Below, in pieces: positions 16,583 through 24,171 of a stretch of DNA of 40,846 nt. This stretch comes from Desulfovibrio cuneatus DSM 11391 (lineage in GTDB: Bacteria > Desulfobacterota > Desulfovibrionia > Desulfovibrionales > Desulfovibrionaceae), in assembly GCF_000430005.1 (NCBI RefSeq), contig NZ_AUCY01000029.1, forward strand, positions 1 through 40,846. The letters are read 5' to 3'. Numbering within the stretch: the first letter of the stretch is position 1; the number at the start of each line of letters is the position of its first letter. Under the pieces are notes generated by a model. The model did not search any database, was not told where the DNA came from, and saw only the letters and a program-made list of their open reading frames with translations. The position numbers and the translations under genes are program-made.

Positions 16583-17476
16583 ATGCCGAAATACGGCGAG
16601 CTTTTTATACTGGCAAGTGCCAAAGGCAAGCGGAGCCTCCGCCGCCTCATGGAAGGCCAAGACATTCACGGTTCCGACGGTGTGCTGCCAGCAGCCACTG
16701 TTGCAGCAGCCGATTTCGGCACAGAAGTAAAAACCCTGCAAGGGGTGCCTTACCGCATTAAAAAGCCTACGCTGTATGATTTGGTGCGGGGCGTGCGCCG
16801 CCAAACCCAAATTATTTACCCAAAGGACATTGGCTACATTTGCATGCGCCTTGGCATTGGCAACGGCACGCGGGTTATTGAAGCCGGTTCCGGCTCCGGC
16901 AGCCTTACCGTGGCCATGTCCTGGTTTTCCGGCGCGCGCGGCCACGTGTATACCTATGAAGCGCGGGAAGAATTTTACGAGCTGTGCAAGCGCAACCTGG
17001 AATGGGCAGGCGTGGGGCAAAACGTTACCCAGCACCTGCGCGACGTGAAAGACGGCTTTGACCAGACCGATGCCGACGCCCTGTTCCTTGATGTGCGCAC
17101 CCCGTGGGAATACCTGGGGCACGTGGCCAAGGCTGTGCGCCCCGGCGGGGCTTTGGCCTTTCTGGTGCCCACAGTGGACCAGGTTTCCCAATTGCTGCGC
17201 GGCCTGGAAACTGGCCCCTTTGACGACGTGGAAGTGGAAGAAGTACTTGTGCGCGGCTGGAAGGCCGTGGCAGACCGCCTGCGCCCCAACGACCGCATGG
17301 TAGCCCACACGGGCTTTCTGGTATTTGCCCGCATTCAGGAACGCTCGCAGGAATTTGAAAAACTCAAACCCTTGGGCACACGGGAACGCAAACAGCAAAA
17401 AGCCCTGCAAGCCCGCCTGGAAGAACAAGGGCTGGGGGATGCTGACTTTGGCGCAGATGATTCCTCTGACGAATAG
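16583..17476 (+). CDS. trmI: tRNA (adenine-N1)-methyltransferase TrmI
   Basis: This enzyme is predicted to form m1A58 in the T-loop of tRNAs using S-adenosylmethionine. The 297 residues show a small N-terminal beta domain (about 1-75), the GCD14 linker RRQTQIIYPKDIGYI, and a Rossmann methyltransferase core with SAM motif VIEAGSGSGSLT (about 98-109), followed by EAREEF (motif II) and ALFLDVRTPW (motif IV region). AAGGA lies eight bases before the ATG. It has its own terminator (17511-17556) and a palindromic repeat directly upstream, so it is probably monocistronic. The C-terminal 35 residues are charged and Gln/Glu-rich. Confidence 0.93.
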   Translation: MPKYGELFILASAKGKRSLRRLMEGQDIHGSDGVLPAATVAAADFGTEVKTLQGVPYRIKKPTLYDLVRGVRRQTQIIYPKDIGYICMRLGIGNGTRVIEAGSGSGSLTVAMSWFSGARGHVYTYEAREEFYELCKRNLEWAGVGQNVTQHLRDVKDGFDQTDADALFLDVRTPWEYLGHVAKAVRPGGALAFLVPTVDQVSQLLRGLETGPFDDVEVEEVLVRGWKAVADRLRPNDRMVAHTGFLVFARIQERSQEFEKLKPLGTRERKQQKALQARLEEQGLGDADFGADDSSDE

Positions 17477-17510
17477 TTTCATTCCATAACGTTCTGACAA
17501 CGCCATAAAT

Positions 17511-17556
17511 AAACCGCCGGGGCATGCAGCAGTGTACATGCCCCGGCGGTTTTTTG
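17511..17556 (+). terminator. rho-independent terminator of trmI
   Basis: A perfect 16-bp stem AAACCGCCGGGGCATG/CATGCCCCGGCGGTTT (17511-17526 and 17537-17552) runs into further T residues to 17555. It lies 34 bp after the trmI stop. Confidence 0.93.
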
Positions 17557-17670
17557 TTGTAGCGACTGAAACTATTGCAAAATAGTCGCCTGTGTAAGAG
17601 AGGAAACACAAAGTTTCATGCGGTGTGCCGCCGCGAGCATTCTACTTTTGGGGAGTAGGAAGACGAAGGC

Positions 17671-17717
17671 TGCGGGCAGCTTTGCTGCCAGCCCATTTCC
17701 ACGAAGCCCGAACGGTC
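17671..17717 (+). repeat. repeat module C remnant
   Basis: The stretch GCGGGCAGCTTTGCTG, a short divergent part, then CCACGAAGCCCGAACGG matches module C at 16133-16178 and 28466-28516. It marks the left edge of the AT-rich island and abuts the GAF-domain remnant. Confidence 0.65.
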
Positions 17718-18192
17718 AAAAAAAATGATGCTCATGATCAAGATGCCCACACTGAATACTCACGGTGTTGGCAGCCACGCACAGTTGTTCACCAAGGGCA
17801 GGTATACGGCTTTGGGGGAAGGGCTTTTCCGCCCCAAGCAGCACAAGCGCCCCCAGTACGTCATTTTGCCTGCCAAATAGAGGTGCCCCCAGGGTACGCT
17901 GGGCTTCAAAATTCATCAGGCTTTTGCCGGTAATCTCCCCATTTTTAGTAGCCTCAAAAGTAGAGTCTAAGCCGCTATTGTCTTTTTCCAGGCTTACGGG
18001 CATAAGCGGCAAAACTTGCCCCGTTTGCGATAAGCAGATGAAAAACCGCCGTGACGAAAAAAGCGATTTCTGCGGTTGGCTCGGATACGCTGATTGCAAG
18101 GAGACATTACTGCTGGCGTTACAAAAAATAACGTTTTCAGAAAATTCGACACTCTTTCTATTATAGGAAAGGGTGTCATTTACTATTGAAAG
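17716..18192 (-). pseudogene. GAF-domain protein remnant, 5' truncated
   Basis: The minus-strand frame is open from 18192 to a stop at 17716. The part nearest the stop reads like the C-terminal half of a GAF sensory domain (QRTLGAPLFGRQNDVLGALV followed by LLGAEKPFPQSRIPALGEQL). No ATG or GTG start with a ribosome binding site opens the frame. The only alternative start codon is a TTG at 18099 without a good Shine-Dalgarno. No output domain follows. GAF domains commonly precede AAA+ domains in sigma54 activators, so it may be a fragment of such a regulator, but this is speculation. Confidence 0.5.
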
Positions 18193-18201
18193 CTAGCCCG
18201 T

Positions 18202-18217
18202 TGGCATATTATTTGCT
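18202..18217 (+). promoter_or_regulatory. sigma54-type promoter
   Basis: TGGCATATTATTTGCT matches the RpoN consensus: GG and GC separated by exactly 10 bases, -12 box TTGCT. It sits 46 bp before the strong ribosome binding site and ATG of the unknown gene at 18262. A hairpin at 18148-18177 (GACACTCTTTC paired with GGAAAGGGTGTC) lies just upstream and may insulate it from readthrough. Confidence 0.75.
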
Positions 18218-18261
18218 TTTGTATATAGCAAGGAAAAATTTTCACCCAAGGAGGTGCATCA

Positions 18262-18942
18262 ATGAGTATCAATGCTATCGGTCAAACAAGAGGTATGGAC
18301 ACTTTTTTTAATGAAAAAGTCCGTAAAACCAGTCCACAACCTTCTCAGTCCTTTGGGGTGGCATGCACAGTCAATATCTCCAGTGAGGCAATAGAAAAAT
18401 ACTTTGCCATGAAAAACGCCAACCAGGCGGGAGAAAATGGTTCCACTACCTCTGGAGATGTCGCTGCCAAAATTTCTGATTGGTATGATGACTTTCGTAA
18501 AAATATGGGGATGGTAGATGAACCGGATTACTCGGCGTGGCCTCCGGAAAATCAAGCGAGACGTCAGCAGTTGTTAAAAGAGCGTGATGTGTTATGGCAG
18601 GCGGCCTCAAACACCTCTTTCACTGACGCGAATAGAAAACTAAATCGCAACACGTATGAGCTTATGACTCTTGATGCTATAGGGGGGCAGCAGGTTCTCT
18701 CAGACAGTGATATGGGCAAGGCACGTGATGCGCTTTATAGTGCTATGGATAGATGGGAACATGACTTACCCGGCACGACTGCATGGTTGGCTGGAGAGGG
18801 CTCTTTTAATAACGGGCAACCACCCGCATCAGGAGAATCACTCGTATCACTGGCCCAAAAGAATTTTGCTCCTAGCGAAGAAGAGGAAGTCCGTTTAAAG
18901 AGGGAACGATTATTGCCCGGGTTTCTTAAAGAGGGTCAGTAA
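18262..18942 (+). CDS. unknown 226-residue protein, sigma54-controlled
   Basis: I do not recognise this protein. It has 226 residues, is hydrophilic and acidic to neutral, with no signal peptide or membrane segment and one cysteine (in GVACTVNISSEA). The N-terminal 35 residues are Ser/Thr/Gln-rich and look disordered. A short VNISSEAIEKYFAMKNA helix follows, then a mainly helical region (about 75-220). The start is secure: AAGGAGGT lies five bases before the ATG. A near-consensus sigma54 promoter precedes it and a bidirectional terminator follows. The SINAIG... start and the VxISxEA string resemble short N-terminal tags seen in some flagellum-associated proteins, but that is weak. It is AT-richer than the genes outside the island. 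Confidence 0.8.
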   Translation: MSINAIGQTRGMDTFFNEKVRKTSPQPSQSFGVACTVNISSEAIEKYFAMKNANQAGENGSTTSGDVAAKISDWYDDFRKNMGMVDEPDYSAWPPENQARRQQLLKERDVLWQAASNTSFTDANRKLNRNTYELMTLDAIGGQQVLSDSDMGKARDALYSAMDRWEHDLPGTTAWLAGEGSFNNGQPPASGESLVSLAQKNFAPSEEEEVRLKRERLLPGFLKEGQ

Positions 18943-18946
18943 CTGC

Positions 18947-18974
18947 AAAGCCCTTCTCTTGCGAGAGGGGCTTT
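18947..18974. terminator. bidirectional terminator between convergent genes
   Basis: The stem AAAGCCCTTCTC/GAGAGGGGCTTT (one G-U pair) has loop TTGC and sits between the stop of the unknown gene (18942) and the stop of the C39 peptidase gene (18973, which it overlaps). T residues follow on the plus strand. Confidence 0.75.
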
Positions 18975-19677
18975 AATTAATTGTTTCAACAGGAAAAATA
19001 ATCCTAAAAAATTTATCTGGTATATTCTGGAACTGTCTATGCTGGTTCCTCAACATTTCCACTTGTGGGTCTTTCCATTCAGGAGATAATTCTTGGTTCA
19101 GAGCAAGCAGATGGTCAGTAGGCAATCCAAAACCCGCCTTCCCAAGGACAAGGGCTAGCCCGCCTTTCCATTGAGAAATAAAATCATCATGCCTGATCCA
19201 TATATTTCCACGCGAGGGGTCTGCCAGATAGACTCGCCCTTGTCCGATTCCCTTCACAATAACAAAATGGTTAATTTCTTTTCCTTCCAAAAGCACGATT
19301 ACCGGCCCTTTTAATTTTTCAAGCATTTCCGGCGACAGTTCTACTCCCGCTGCAACATATCCCATGCTTTGCGCCTGTATTTTGAGGTCTTGCATTGAGA
19401 AGCCGCGAGCTAGCCTTGCCTTTAGTTCGTCAGGGGGGATTCTGTTGAACATATCATCTAAAATAAATGGTTCCGGTGCGGGGTCATGAAAATAATATTC
19501 TATTAAAGTGGATAATGCGCCAGCACCACAAGAGTAATCGTATATCTGGCGATTAACATTCTGCCATTTTATTTTTTGCCATGATGACACTTCTTTCTTA
19601 TTTTTTTCTAATGGAGTACATCCATAATTATATAGTGTACAAATGGTTAGTAGCATCAATATAATATTCTTACTCAT
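18973..19677 (-). CDS. periplasmic C39-family peptidase, possible lipoprotein
   Basis: This 234-residue protein is a stand-alone C39 cysteine peptidase, the family that removes double-glycine leaders. The catalytic set is visible: Gln44 and Cys50 in RQIYDYSCGAGAL, His137 in EINHFVIVKG and Asp153 in VYLADPSRG. The first 19 residues form a signal peptide ending in YNYGC, where Cys20 could be lipidated, although Asn at -3 makes the lipobox weak. There is no transporter or ATPase domain, unlike bacteriocin ABC exporters. It most resembles FapD-type peptidases of functional-amyloid loci. It follows the beta-barrel gene by 3 bp. Its likely substrate is the precursor encoded at 21021-21395, which carries a matching cleavage motif; this is inference. 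Confidence 0.85.
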   Translation of the reverse strand: MSKNIILMLLTICTLYNYGCTPLEKNKKEVSSWQKIKWQNVNRQIYDYSCGAGALSTLIEYYFHDPAPEPFILDDMFNRIPPDELKARLARGFSMQDLKIQAQSMGYVAAGVELSPEMLEKLKGPVIVLLEGKEINHFVIVKGIGQGRVYLADPSRGNIWIRHDDFISQWKGGLALVLGKAGFGLPTDHLLALNQELSPEWKDPQVEMLRNQHRQFQNIPDKFFRIIFPVETIN

Positions 19678-19680
19678 GAT

Positions 19681-20934
19681 TTAAAACGATCTTGCTAAAG
19701 ATAGCCCAAGAACAAAATCAGACGCATCATCATTTAATCCAAAGTTTACAAATGGGTTTATTATCAAATGACTTAACGTTCGATAGCTCAATCCAAGTCC
19801 GATGCTTACAGGGTCTAAAGAAGTTCCATACTGTTCTACACCGGCTTTTTTTAGCTCAAAAACATGTTCTCCTGATAATCTCGCGCTCAGGCTAGCTTGG
19901 TCATTAACCGCAAAGCCTACACCGCCGTAATAGCCGATTCTGTCCCCACGTTTATAGTCTGTGCCCTCATGTGTTGCTGAAAACTCATATTGATAGCTAG
20001 TTCCATAAAAAAAAGTAAGTGGGTCAGTTGTTGTGACAAAGTGTGCACCTGGGCGGATGGCCCAGTTCCCCCTACCCGATGCGATAGCGGCATCAAGTTG
20101 GTTACTCGTATAGGGAGCCTCGCCTGTTGGTGCAATGGCATCAAGAGAAAACGTTACCGAAGGGGTTTGTATTCCTTCCCCGATTGCGAGAAAACGAACT
20201 CCAGCGGAAAGGTCGCCTATGCCGCCTCCGTCCTTTTTGCTTTGATATATCCCCTCTGTTCTATCAAAAGTTGCGTACTGGAAAGGCACGTTTAACCATG
20301 CTTCAAGGCGTTCTGTTATACCAACCGTTGTTGCGATGTCGGCAGTAAATCTATTTCGTGTTTCGTTTGCAACAACACCAAACATTGTTGAAATCACGGG
20401 GTTGTCGTAGCGGCTTCTATCGTATGAAAGTGTCAGAGCAAGTTCAACTTCGCCCGGCTTTCTGATTACAGTTGAACCTCTCAAATATTCTTTAGGAGGT
20501 GACTCAGAGTCTTCTCCGACAGTTTTATTTGTTGTCTTTGCGGCCACATTTTTGGGTGAATTTAACTGTGCAATAATTTTATTTTCATTCATCGTAGATG
20601 AAATGGATGATATAGTATCTTTTCTAGAACTTATTATACCAAATTTTTCAGAATTAATAACCGCCTCTTGACCATTATAAAGCAGCATCCCAATAACAGT
20701 CTCACCACTATCAAGGATGAGTTTCACATGTGATGATGTTTCAATTGATTTAATATCGCTTGTATTTATTGTCCTTTTTTCTCCATGCGCGTATATTTCT
20801 ACAGCATACTGTGAATATCGAAAAAAAATGCCATTCAATTTTTCGCCATTTACTAAAGATACTGTATCCGCAACGGCAGTTGATGATATAAAAAAAGACA
20901 TGCAACTAATCGCTAGTATAGAGCAAATTTTCAT
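19681..20934 (-). CDS. outer-membrane beta-barrel with N-terminal repeat domains
   Basis: The protein has 417 residues. The Sec signal peptide ends at AVA-D (residue 22). Residues about 24-66 and 68-112 are two related small beta units (SLVNGEKLNGIFF... and KLILDSGETVIGMLL...), like the periplasmic repeats in DUF481-type proteins. A low-complexity linker follows. Residues about 150-417 alternate polar and apolar positions in strands (for example SVTFSLDAIAPTGEAPY and LDPVSIGLGLSYR) and end in Phe, the outer-membrane insertion signal. The barrel resembles the MetA-pathway/FapF-like porin group. The ATG at 20934 is chosen because GGGAAG precedes it at good spacing; an in-frame TTG lies at 20961. 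Probably the exit or anchoring pore for the precursor upstream. Confidence 0.82.
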   Translation of the reverse strand: MKICSILAISCMSFFISSTAVADTVSLVNGEKLNGIFFRYSQYAVEIYAHGEKRTINTSDIKSIETSSHVKLILDSGETVIGMLLYNGQEAVINSEKFGIISSRKDTISSISSTMNENKIIAQLNSPKNVAAKTTNKTVGEDSESPPKEYLRGSTVIRKPGEVELALTLSYDRSRYDNPVISTMFGVVANETRNRFTADIATTVGITERLEAWLNVPFQYATFDRTEGIYQSKKDGGGIGDLSAGVRFLAIGEGIQTPSVTFSLDAIAPTGEAPYTSNQLDAAIASGRGNWAIRPGAHFVTTTDPLTFFYGTSYQYEFSATHEGTDYKRGDRIGYYGGVGFAVNDQASLSARLSGEHVFELKKAGVEQYGTSLDPVSIGLGLSYRTLSHLIINPFVNFGLNDDASDFVLGLSLARSF

Positions 20935-20970
20935 ATGTACATCTTCCCGACATTTTATCAATATAAAAGG

Positions 20971-20999
20971 AGGAAAGCTGCCTATATGGCAGCTTTCCT
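20971..20999 (-). terminator. intra-operon hairpin, probable attenuator
   Basis: A perfect 12-bp stem AGGAAAGCTGCC/GGCAGCTTTCCT (20971-20982 and 20988-20999) with a 5-base loop lies between the precursor gene and the barrel gene. On the minus strand it is followed by TTTTATAT. It could partly end transcription or protect the upstream message, giving more precursor than export protein. Confidence 0.7.
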
Positions 21000-21020
21000 T
21001 GTTGACAAGTCTATAACACG

Positions 21021-21395
21021 TTAGCGGCGAGTAGCCCAGGCCGAGACAGGGCTGTTACTCTGATTCCAAATAACCATAGGATAGCCGTGAACCCTACTAT
21101 CGCTGACATACCATGTTCCAAAATAGTTGGTATAGAGAGAACGCGGCCCGCTGGATAATCTCCAATTGCTAAATGTTTTGCTGCGAGCGTCAGTCCTAAA
21201 ATTGGCACCATAGCTAAATATCACGGAATACTCCGTGATATTTGCCCCTTGGGCTGCATCCAAGGTGGCATCATCAGCCATAGCTACCGCCTGGCTTTGC
21301 CCAAGGTCGGCCAAGATAGCGGGTTCTTCCGCACACGCGGCTCCGGCAAATGCAAGTGCGCCCAAGCAGCAAAAAGTCATTAAGAATTTCTTCAT
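21021..21395 (-). CDS. secreted precursor with Sec signal plus double-glycine-like leader
   Basis: This 124-residue protein starts with a clear Sec signal peptide (MKKFLMTFCCLGALAFAGAA, cleavage after ACA, residue 22). It then has a second leader: DDATLDAAQGA (41-51) places Leu at -7, Ala at -4, Gly at -2 and Ala at -1, the pattern C39 peptidases cut in bacteriocin leaders. The predicted mature product, residues 52-124, has 14 aromatic residues in 73, many Asn and Ser, and no Cys. That fits a beta-rich or aggregating extracellular peptide better than a classic disulfide bacteriocin. GAGG six bases before the ATG sets the start; an in-frame ATG four codons earlier overlaps that ribosome binding site. 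It is first in the operon with the barrel and C39 peptidase. Confidence 0.78.
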   Translation of the reverse strand: MKKFLMTFCCLGALAFAGAACAEEPAILADLGQSQAVAMADDATLDAAQGANITEYSVIFSYGANFRTDARSKTFSNWRLSSGPRSLYTNYFGTWYVSDSRVHGYPMVIWNQSNSPVSAWATRR

Positions 21396-21449
21396 GAAAA
21401 ACCTCATTTGTTAGAACAATTAAAGGTCAACACGTATACGCAAATTACA

Positions 21450-21476
21450 AATATATTACTTTATGAATATAGTCAA
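21450..21476 (-). promoter_or_regulatory. possible promoter of precursor operon
   Basis: On the minus strand TTGACT (21471-21476) is followed after 15-17 bases by TATATT/ATATTT. Spacing is not ideal in either reading. The surrounding 21396-21530 is very AT-rich and holds no gene, as expected of the promoter region for this operon. No sigma54 match was found here. Confidence 0.35.
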
Positions 21477-21530
21477 TTTATTATCACATATGAATTTTTT
21501 ATTAATAGTTTTTTATATTAAATAACATAA

Positions 21531-21731
21531 TCACACATCGCCCTCAGCCCACTTCAGTAACCTGTAGGGCATAGGTGGAGTCCTTATGGCAACATAGGCC
21601 AAGCGGGTAAACAGATCCGGCAAGTGGAATCTTCGATTGAAGCGATACGCAAATGAGGACAGGCAGCGCGGCGCGTGTTTGGTGCTGATGGCCCTGTACG
21701 TGGTGGCACTTGTACTAATTCTTGCTGCCAT
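21531..21731 (-). pseudogene. IS1595/ISXO2-like transposase C-terminal remnant
   Basis: The last about 50 codons read STKHAPRCLSSFAYRFNRRF followed by a leucine-rich helix and LLKWAEGDV. This matches the end of IS1595-family (ISXO2-like) transposases, where a conserved YRFNRR motif closes the DDE domain. No catalytic DDE residues or start remain; the frame upstream of about 21690 does not look like transposase. It is GC-rich inside an AT-rich setting and sits at the right edge of the island. Confidence 0.7.
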
Positions 21732-21781
21732 GAAGCTTTCACCCCTGCAGAAAACTGCATAGGGAGTTCTCCCTGAGGCGC

Positions 21782-21818
21782 AAAAAAGTGGCCGCTACAG
21801 GAACACTGTAACGGCCAC
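21782..21818 (-). terminator. terminator of chemotaxis receptor gene
   Basis: On the minus strand a 13-bp stem (one mismatch; GTGGCCGTTACAG with CTGTAGCGGCCAC) has a 5-base loop and is followed by TTTTTT (21782-21787 in + coordinates). It lies 34 bp after the stop of the receptor gene. Confidence 0.88.
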
Positions 21819-21852
21819 TTCTACAAAACGGCAGGCATAAATGCCCGCAGGC

Positions 21853-23937
21853 TTATTTACGCAGGCTGGTAATAATAGACTCCAGGTGCTTTGCCAGCCC
21901 CAGCAGGGCTGCCACTGCCTCGCGGGAGCGCAAGGCTGCGCTGCTCACGCTATCTGCCGCCTGCCGCACTGCACCAGTGCTGTTGTTCACCTCTTCTGCC
22001 GTGGCAGACTGCTCTTCTGTGGCTGCGGCAATGGTGCGCACCTGGTCGGCAGTTTTGTCCACCATGCCTTCAATGCGGTCAAGGGCTGCCCCGGCCTGGC
22101 CTGCCAGTTCGGCCGAATGGGTGACAATGCCGGAAGAATTCTGCATGGCCCGCAGGCTTTCATCCGTGCCCCGCTGAATGCTGGTAATGGCGCTGCCCAC
22201 CTGCTGGGTGGCCTGCATGGTTTTTTCCGCCAGTTTGCGCACTTCATCGGCTACCACGGCAAACCCGCGCCCGGCTTCCCCGGCACGGGCCGCTTCAATG
22301 GCGGCGTTCAGGGCCAGCAGGTTGGTCTGGTCGGCAATGTCGTTAATTACGCCCATAATTTCGCCAATGTCTTTGGCCTGTGTGCCCAGCGCTTCCAGGC
22401 TTTTGCCCATAACAATACTTTCTTTTTCAACCTGGGCAATGCTGGCTACCATGTCGTGCACCAATTTTTTCCCATCAACACTCTGTGCACGGGCAGCGTC
22501 GGCAAGGCCGGAAGTGCTGCTGATGTTATCAGCCATTTCCGTAAGCACCACAGTCATTTGGGAAATGGCTGTGGCAATTTCCCCTACCCGGTGCTGCTGG
22601 GTTGCCACGCTATCAGCGGTGGCGGTTACCTCGCTGGAAAGTTGCCCTGCTGCCCCGGTAATTTGCTGCACCACAGCGCTAAGCTGCTCCGCCGTTTCCA
22701 AAATACCGTCACGCCGGGCCTGTTCCCCTGCAATTTTGGCTTCTTCCGCTGCGGCAGCGGAATGCCGGGCCTGTTCCAGGGCATCTTCTGCTTCACGCAC
22801 TTTGCCCTTGCCTTCTGCAATAAGGGCGGCCAGCGTGGTGACCATGCCCTGCAAACTGCGGTGCAGCAGCCCAAGTTCCGCCGTAAAGCCCTTACCTTCT
22901 GCCGGAATGGCATCCAGGTTACCTTCTGCCACAGACTGAGCAGCCGAAGCCAACACTTCCAACGGGCCCACAATGCTTTTGGAAAGCACATAGGCAACCC
23001 CGGCCATAACCGCCAAAATACCAAGGCCCACAATGAAAATACTCATGGTCAGGGCCATGGCGTCGGCAAAAATTTCGTCCTTGTCCTGTAGCAAAATAAG
23101 AGTCCAGTTATCACTGGTGGTGTGTACCCCGGCAAGCCACGTTGTGTTACTCAGCACGGTTTCTGAAACACCCTGCCTTTGCGCACGCAAGGCACCAAGC
23201 ACCTTGCCGGCCTCGGCGGGCAAGTCGGTAAGGGCCTTGCCCAGCCAGGTTTTATCTTCAGCCACCAGCACCTGCCCGGTGTGGTCAAGCAGCAGAATAC
23301 TCCCTGTTTTGCCAATGCGAATGCGCCCCAGTTCCTTGGTTAGGCTTTCCAAGCTAATATCAATGCCAAGCACGCCCTGCACACCGCTATTGCCCGTTAC
23401 AGGAACTGCAACGGTTGAAACAACTGTGCCTGTATCAGAAATGTAGGCTTCCGTCACCACGGCCTTGCCTGCGCGCTGCGCTTCAGCAAACCAGGGGCGG
23501 CTTGCAGGGTCGTAGCCTGCACTTAAGGGGTCGTCCGGGGCTTGCACAAAGCCACCCTGGCTGTCCCCCAGGTACACAAGCAAGTACCATGGGTTGTTGG
23601 CCTGCCAAGAGGAAAACAACTGAAACAGCTCACGTTCCTTAGGGGGAAGCTGCAACCCCACCGGAGTAACGTCTACGCCCAGGTTTTTATATACCGTCAT
23701 ATTGCCCAGGTTTTCACGCACCTGGGGCATAGATGCCATAAAGCGAATATCGCTCATGGTTCTGGCGAAAAAACTGTCTACAAATGCACTTACCCTGTCC
23801 AGTTGGGCCTGGCTTGTTACAGCAAAATTTTCTGTTAGTGCAGTTTGCAACTTTTGCGATACCGTAAGCGTTACCCCGGCCAGGGTAACCACCACAGCCG
23901 TAAGAATGGCAAGCATCATTTTGATACGAATACTCAT
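21853..23937 (-). CDS. methyl-accepting chemotaxis receptor with dCache domain
   Basis: This 694-residue transmembrane chemoreceptor signals to CheA/CheW. Order: TM1 (about 7-28), periplasmic double-Cache domain (about 35-285), TM2 (about 297-320), HAMP (about 320-375), then the coiled-coil signalling domain with the highly conserved tip [20 protein letters not shown]. The dCache part carries YDPASRPWF (142-150), Tyr165 and Asp193 in GVLGIDIS. This is close to the amino-acid-binding motif described for dCache_1 receptors, with Phe150 where Tyr is usual, so an amino-acid or related amine ligand is likely. AGGTGG precedes the ATG. A sigma28-like promoter is visible upstream and a terminator downstream. 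No che genes are in the window. The C-terminus lacks an obvious CheR-tethering pentapeptide. Confidence 0.93.
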   Translation of the reverse strand: MSIRIKMMLAILTAVVVTLAGVTLTVSQKLQTALTENFAVTSQAQLDRVSAFVDSFFARTMSDIRFMASMPQVRENLGNMTVYKNLGVDVTPVGLQLPPKERELFQLFSSWQANNPWYLLVYLGDSQGGFVQAPDDPLSAGYDPASRPWFAEAQRAGKAVVTEAYISDTGTVVSTVAVPVTGNSGVQGVLGIDISLESLTKELGRIRIGKTGSILLLDHTGQVLVAEDKTWLGKALTDLPAEAGKVLGALRAQRQGVSETVLSNTTWLAGVHTTSDNWTLILLQDKDEIFADAMALTMSIFIVGLGILAVMAGVAYVLSKSIVGPLEVLASAAQSVAEGNLDAIPAEGKGFTAELGLLHRSLQGMVTTLAALIAEGKGKVREAEDALEQARHSAAAAEEAKIAGEQARRDGILETAEQLSAVVQQITGAAGQLSSEVTATADSVATQQHRVGEIATAISQMTVVLTEMADNISSTSGLADAARAQSVDGKKLVHDMVASIAQVEKESIVMGKSLEALGTQAKDIGEIMGVINDIADQTNLLALNAAIEAARAGEAGRGFAVVADEVRKLAEKTMQATQQVGSAITSIQRGTDESLRAMQNSSGIVTHSAELAGQAGAALDRIEGMVDKTADQVRTIAAATEEQSATAEEVNNSTGAVRQAADSVSSAALRSREAVAALLGLAKHLESIITSLRK

Positions 23938-24030
23938 AGAACCACCTGTATCTTAAAATTCATTCTGTTATTACTATTAGCAATGCATTTTATTGTTTAA
24001 CCCACATTGCCATAAGTTGCTCATTGTGTC

Positions 24031-24057
24031 TTATCGTCTTTATAATAAAAAGATTAA
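24031..24057 (-). promoter_or_regulatory. sigma28 (FliA)-like promoter of chemoreceptor gene
   Basis: The minus strand has TTAA (24054-24057), a 15-base spacer and GACGATAA (24031-24038). The FliA consensus is TAAA-N15-GCCGATAA. The -10 differs at one position and the spacing is exact. It lies about 95 bp before the receptor start. Confidence 0.5.
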
Positions 24058-24067
24058 GAGAAAAAGA

Positions 24068-24149
24068 CAACATACTACGCCAAATAAACACAGTTCTTAT
24101 CCCATCAAACATACAATTTTACTGCATGGCAACATATTATGCCAAATAA
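24068..24149. repeat. pair of 20-bp direct repeats upstream of the chemoreceptor promoter
   Basis: CAACATACTACGCCAAATAA (24068-24087) and CAACATATTATGCCAAATAA (24130-24149) match at 18 of 20 positions, with starts 62 bp apart (about six helical turns). They lie just upstream of the sigma28-like promoter and before the U32 gene's 3' end. They could be paired operator sites. Confidence 0.65.
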
Positions 24150-24171
24150 CAACGCTAAAAACAGCATTCCA

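Noticed and set aside
24068-24149. A CRISPR array from the paired 20-bp repeats.
   Set aside because: There are only two copies, no regular spacer series and no cas genes.
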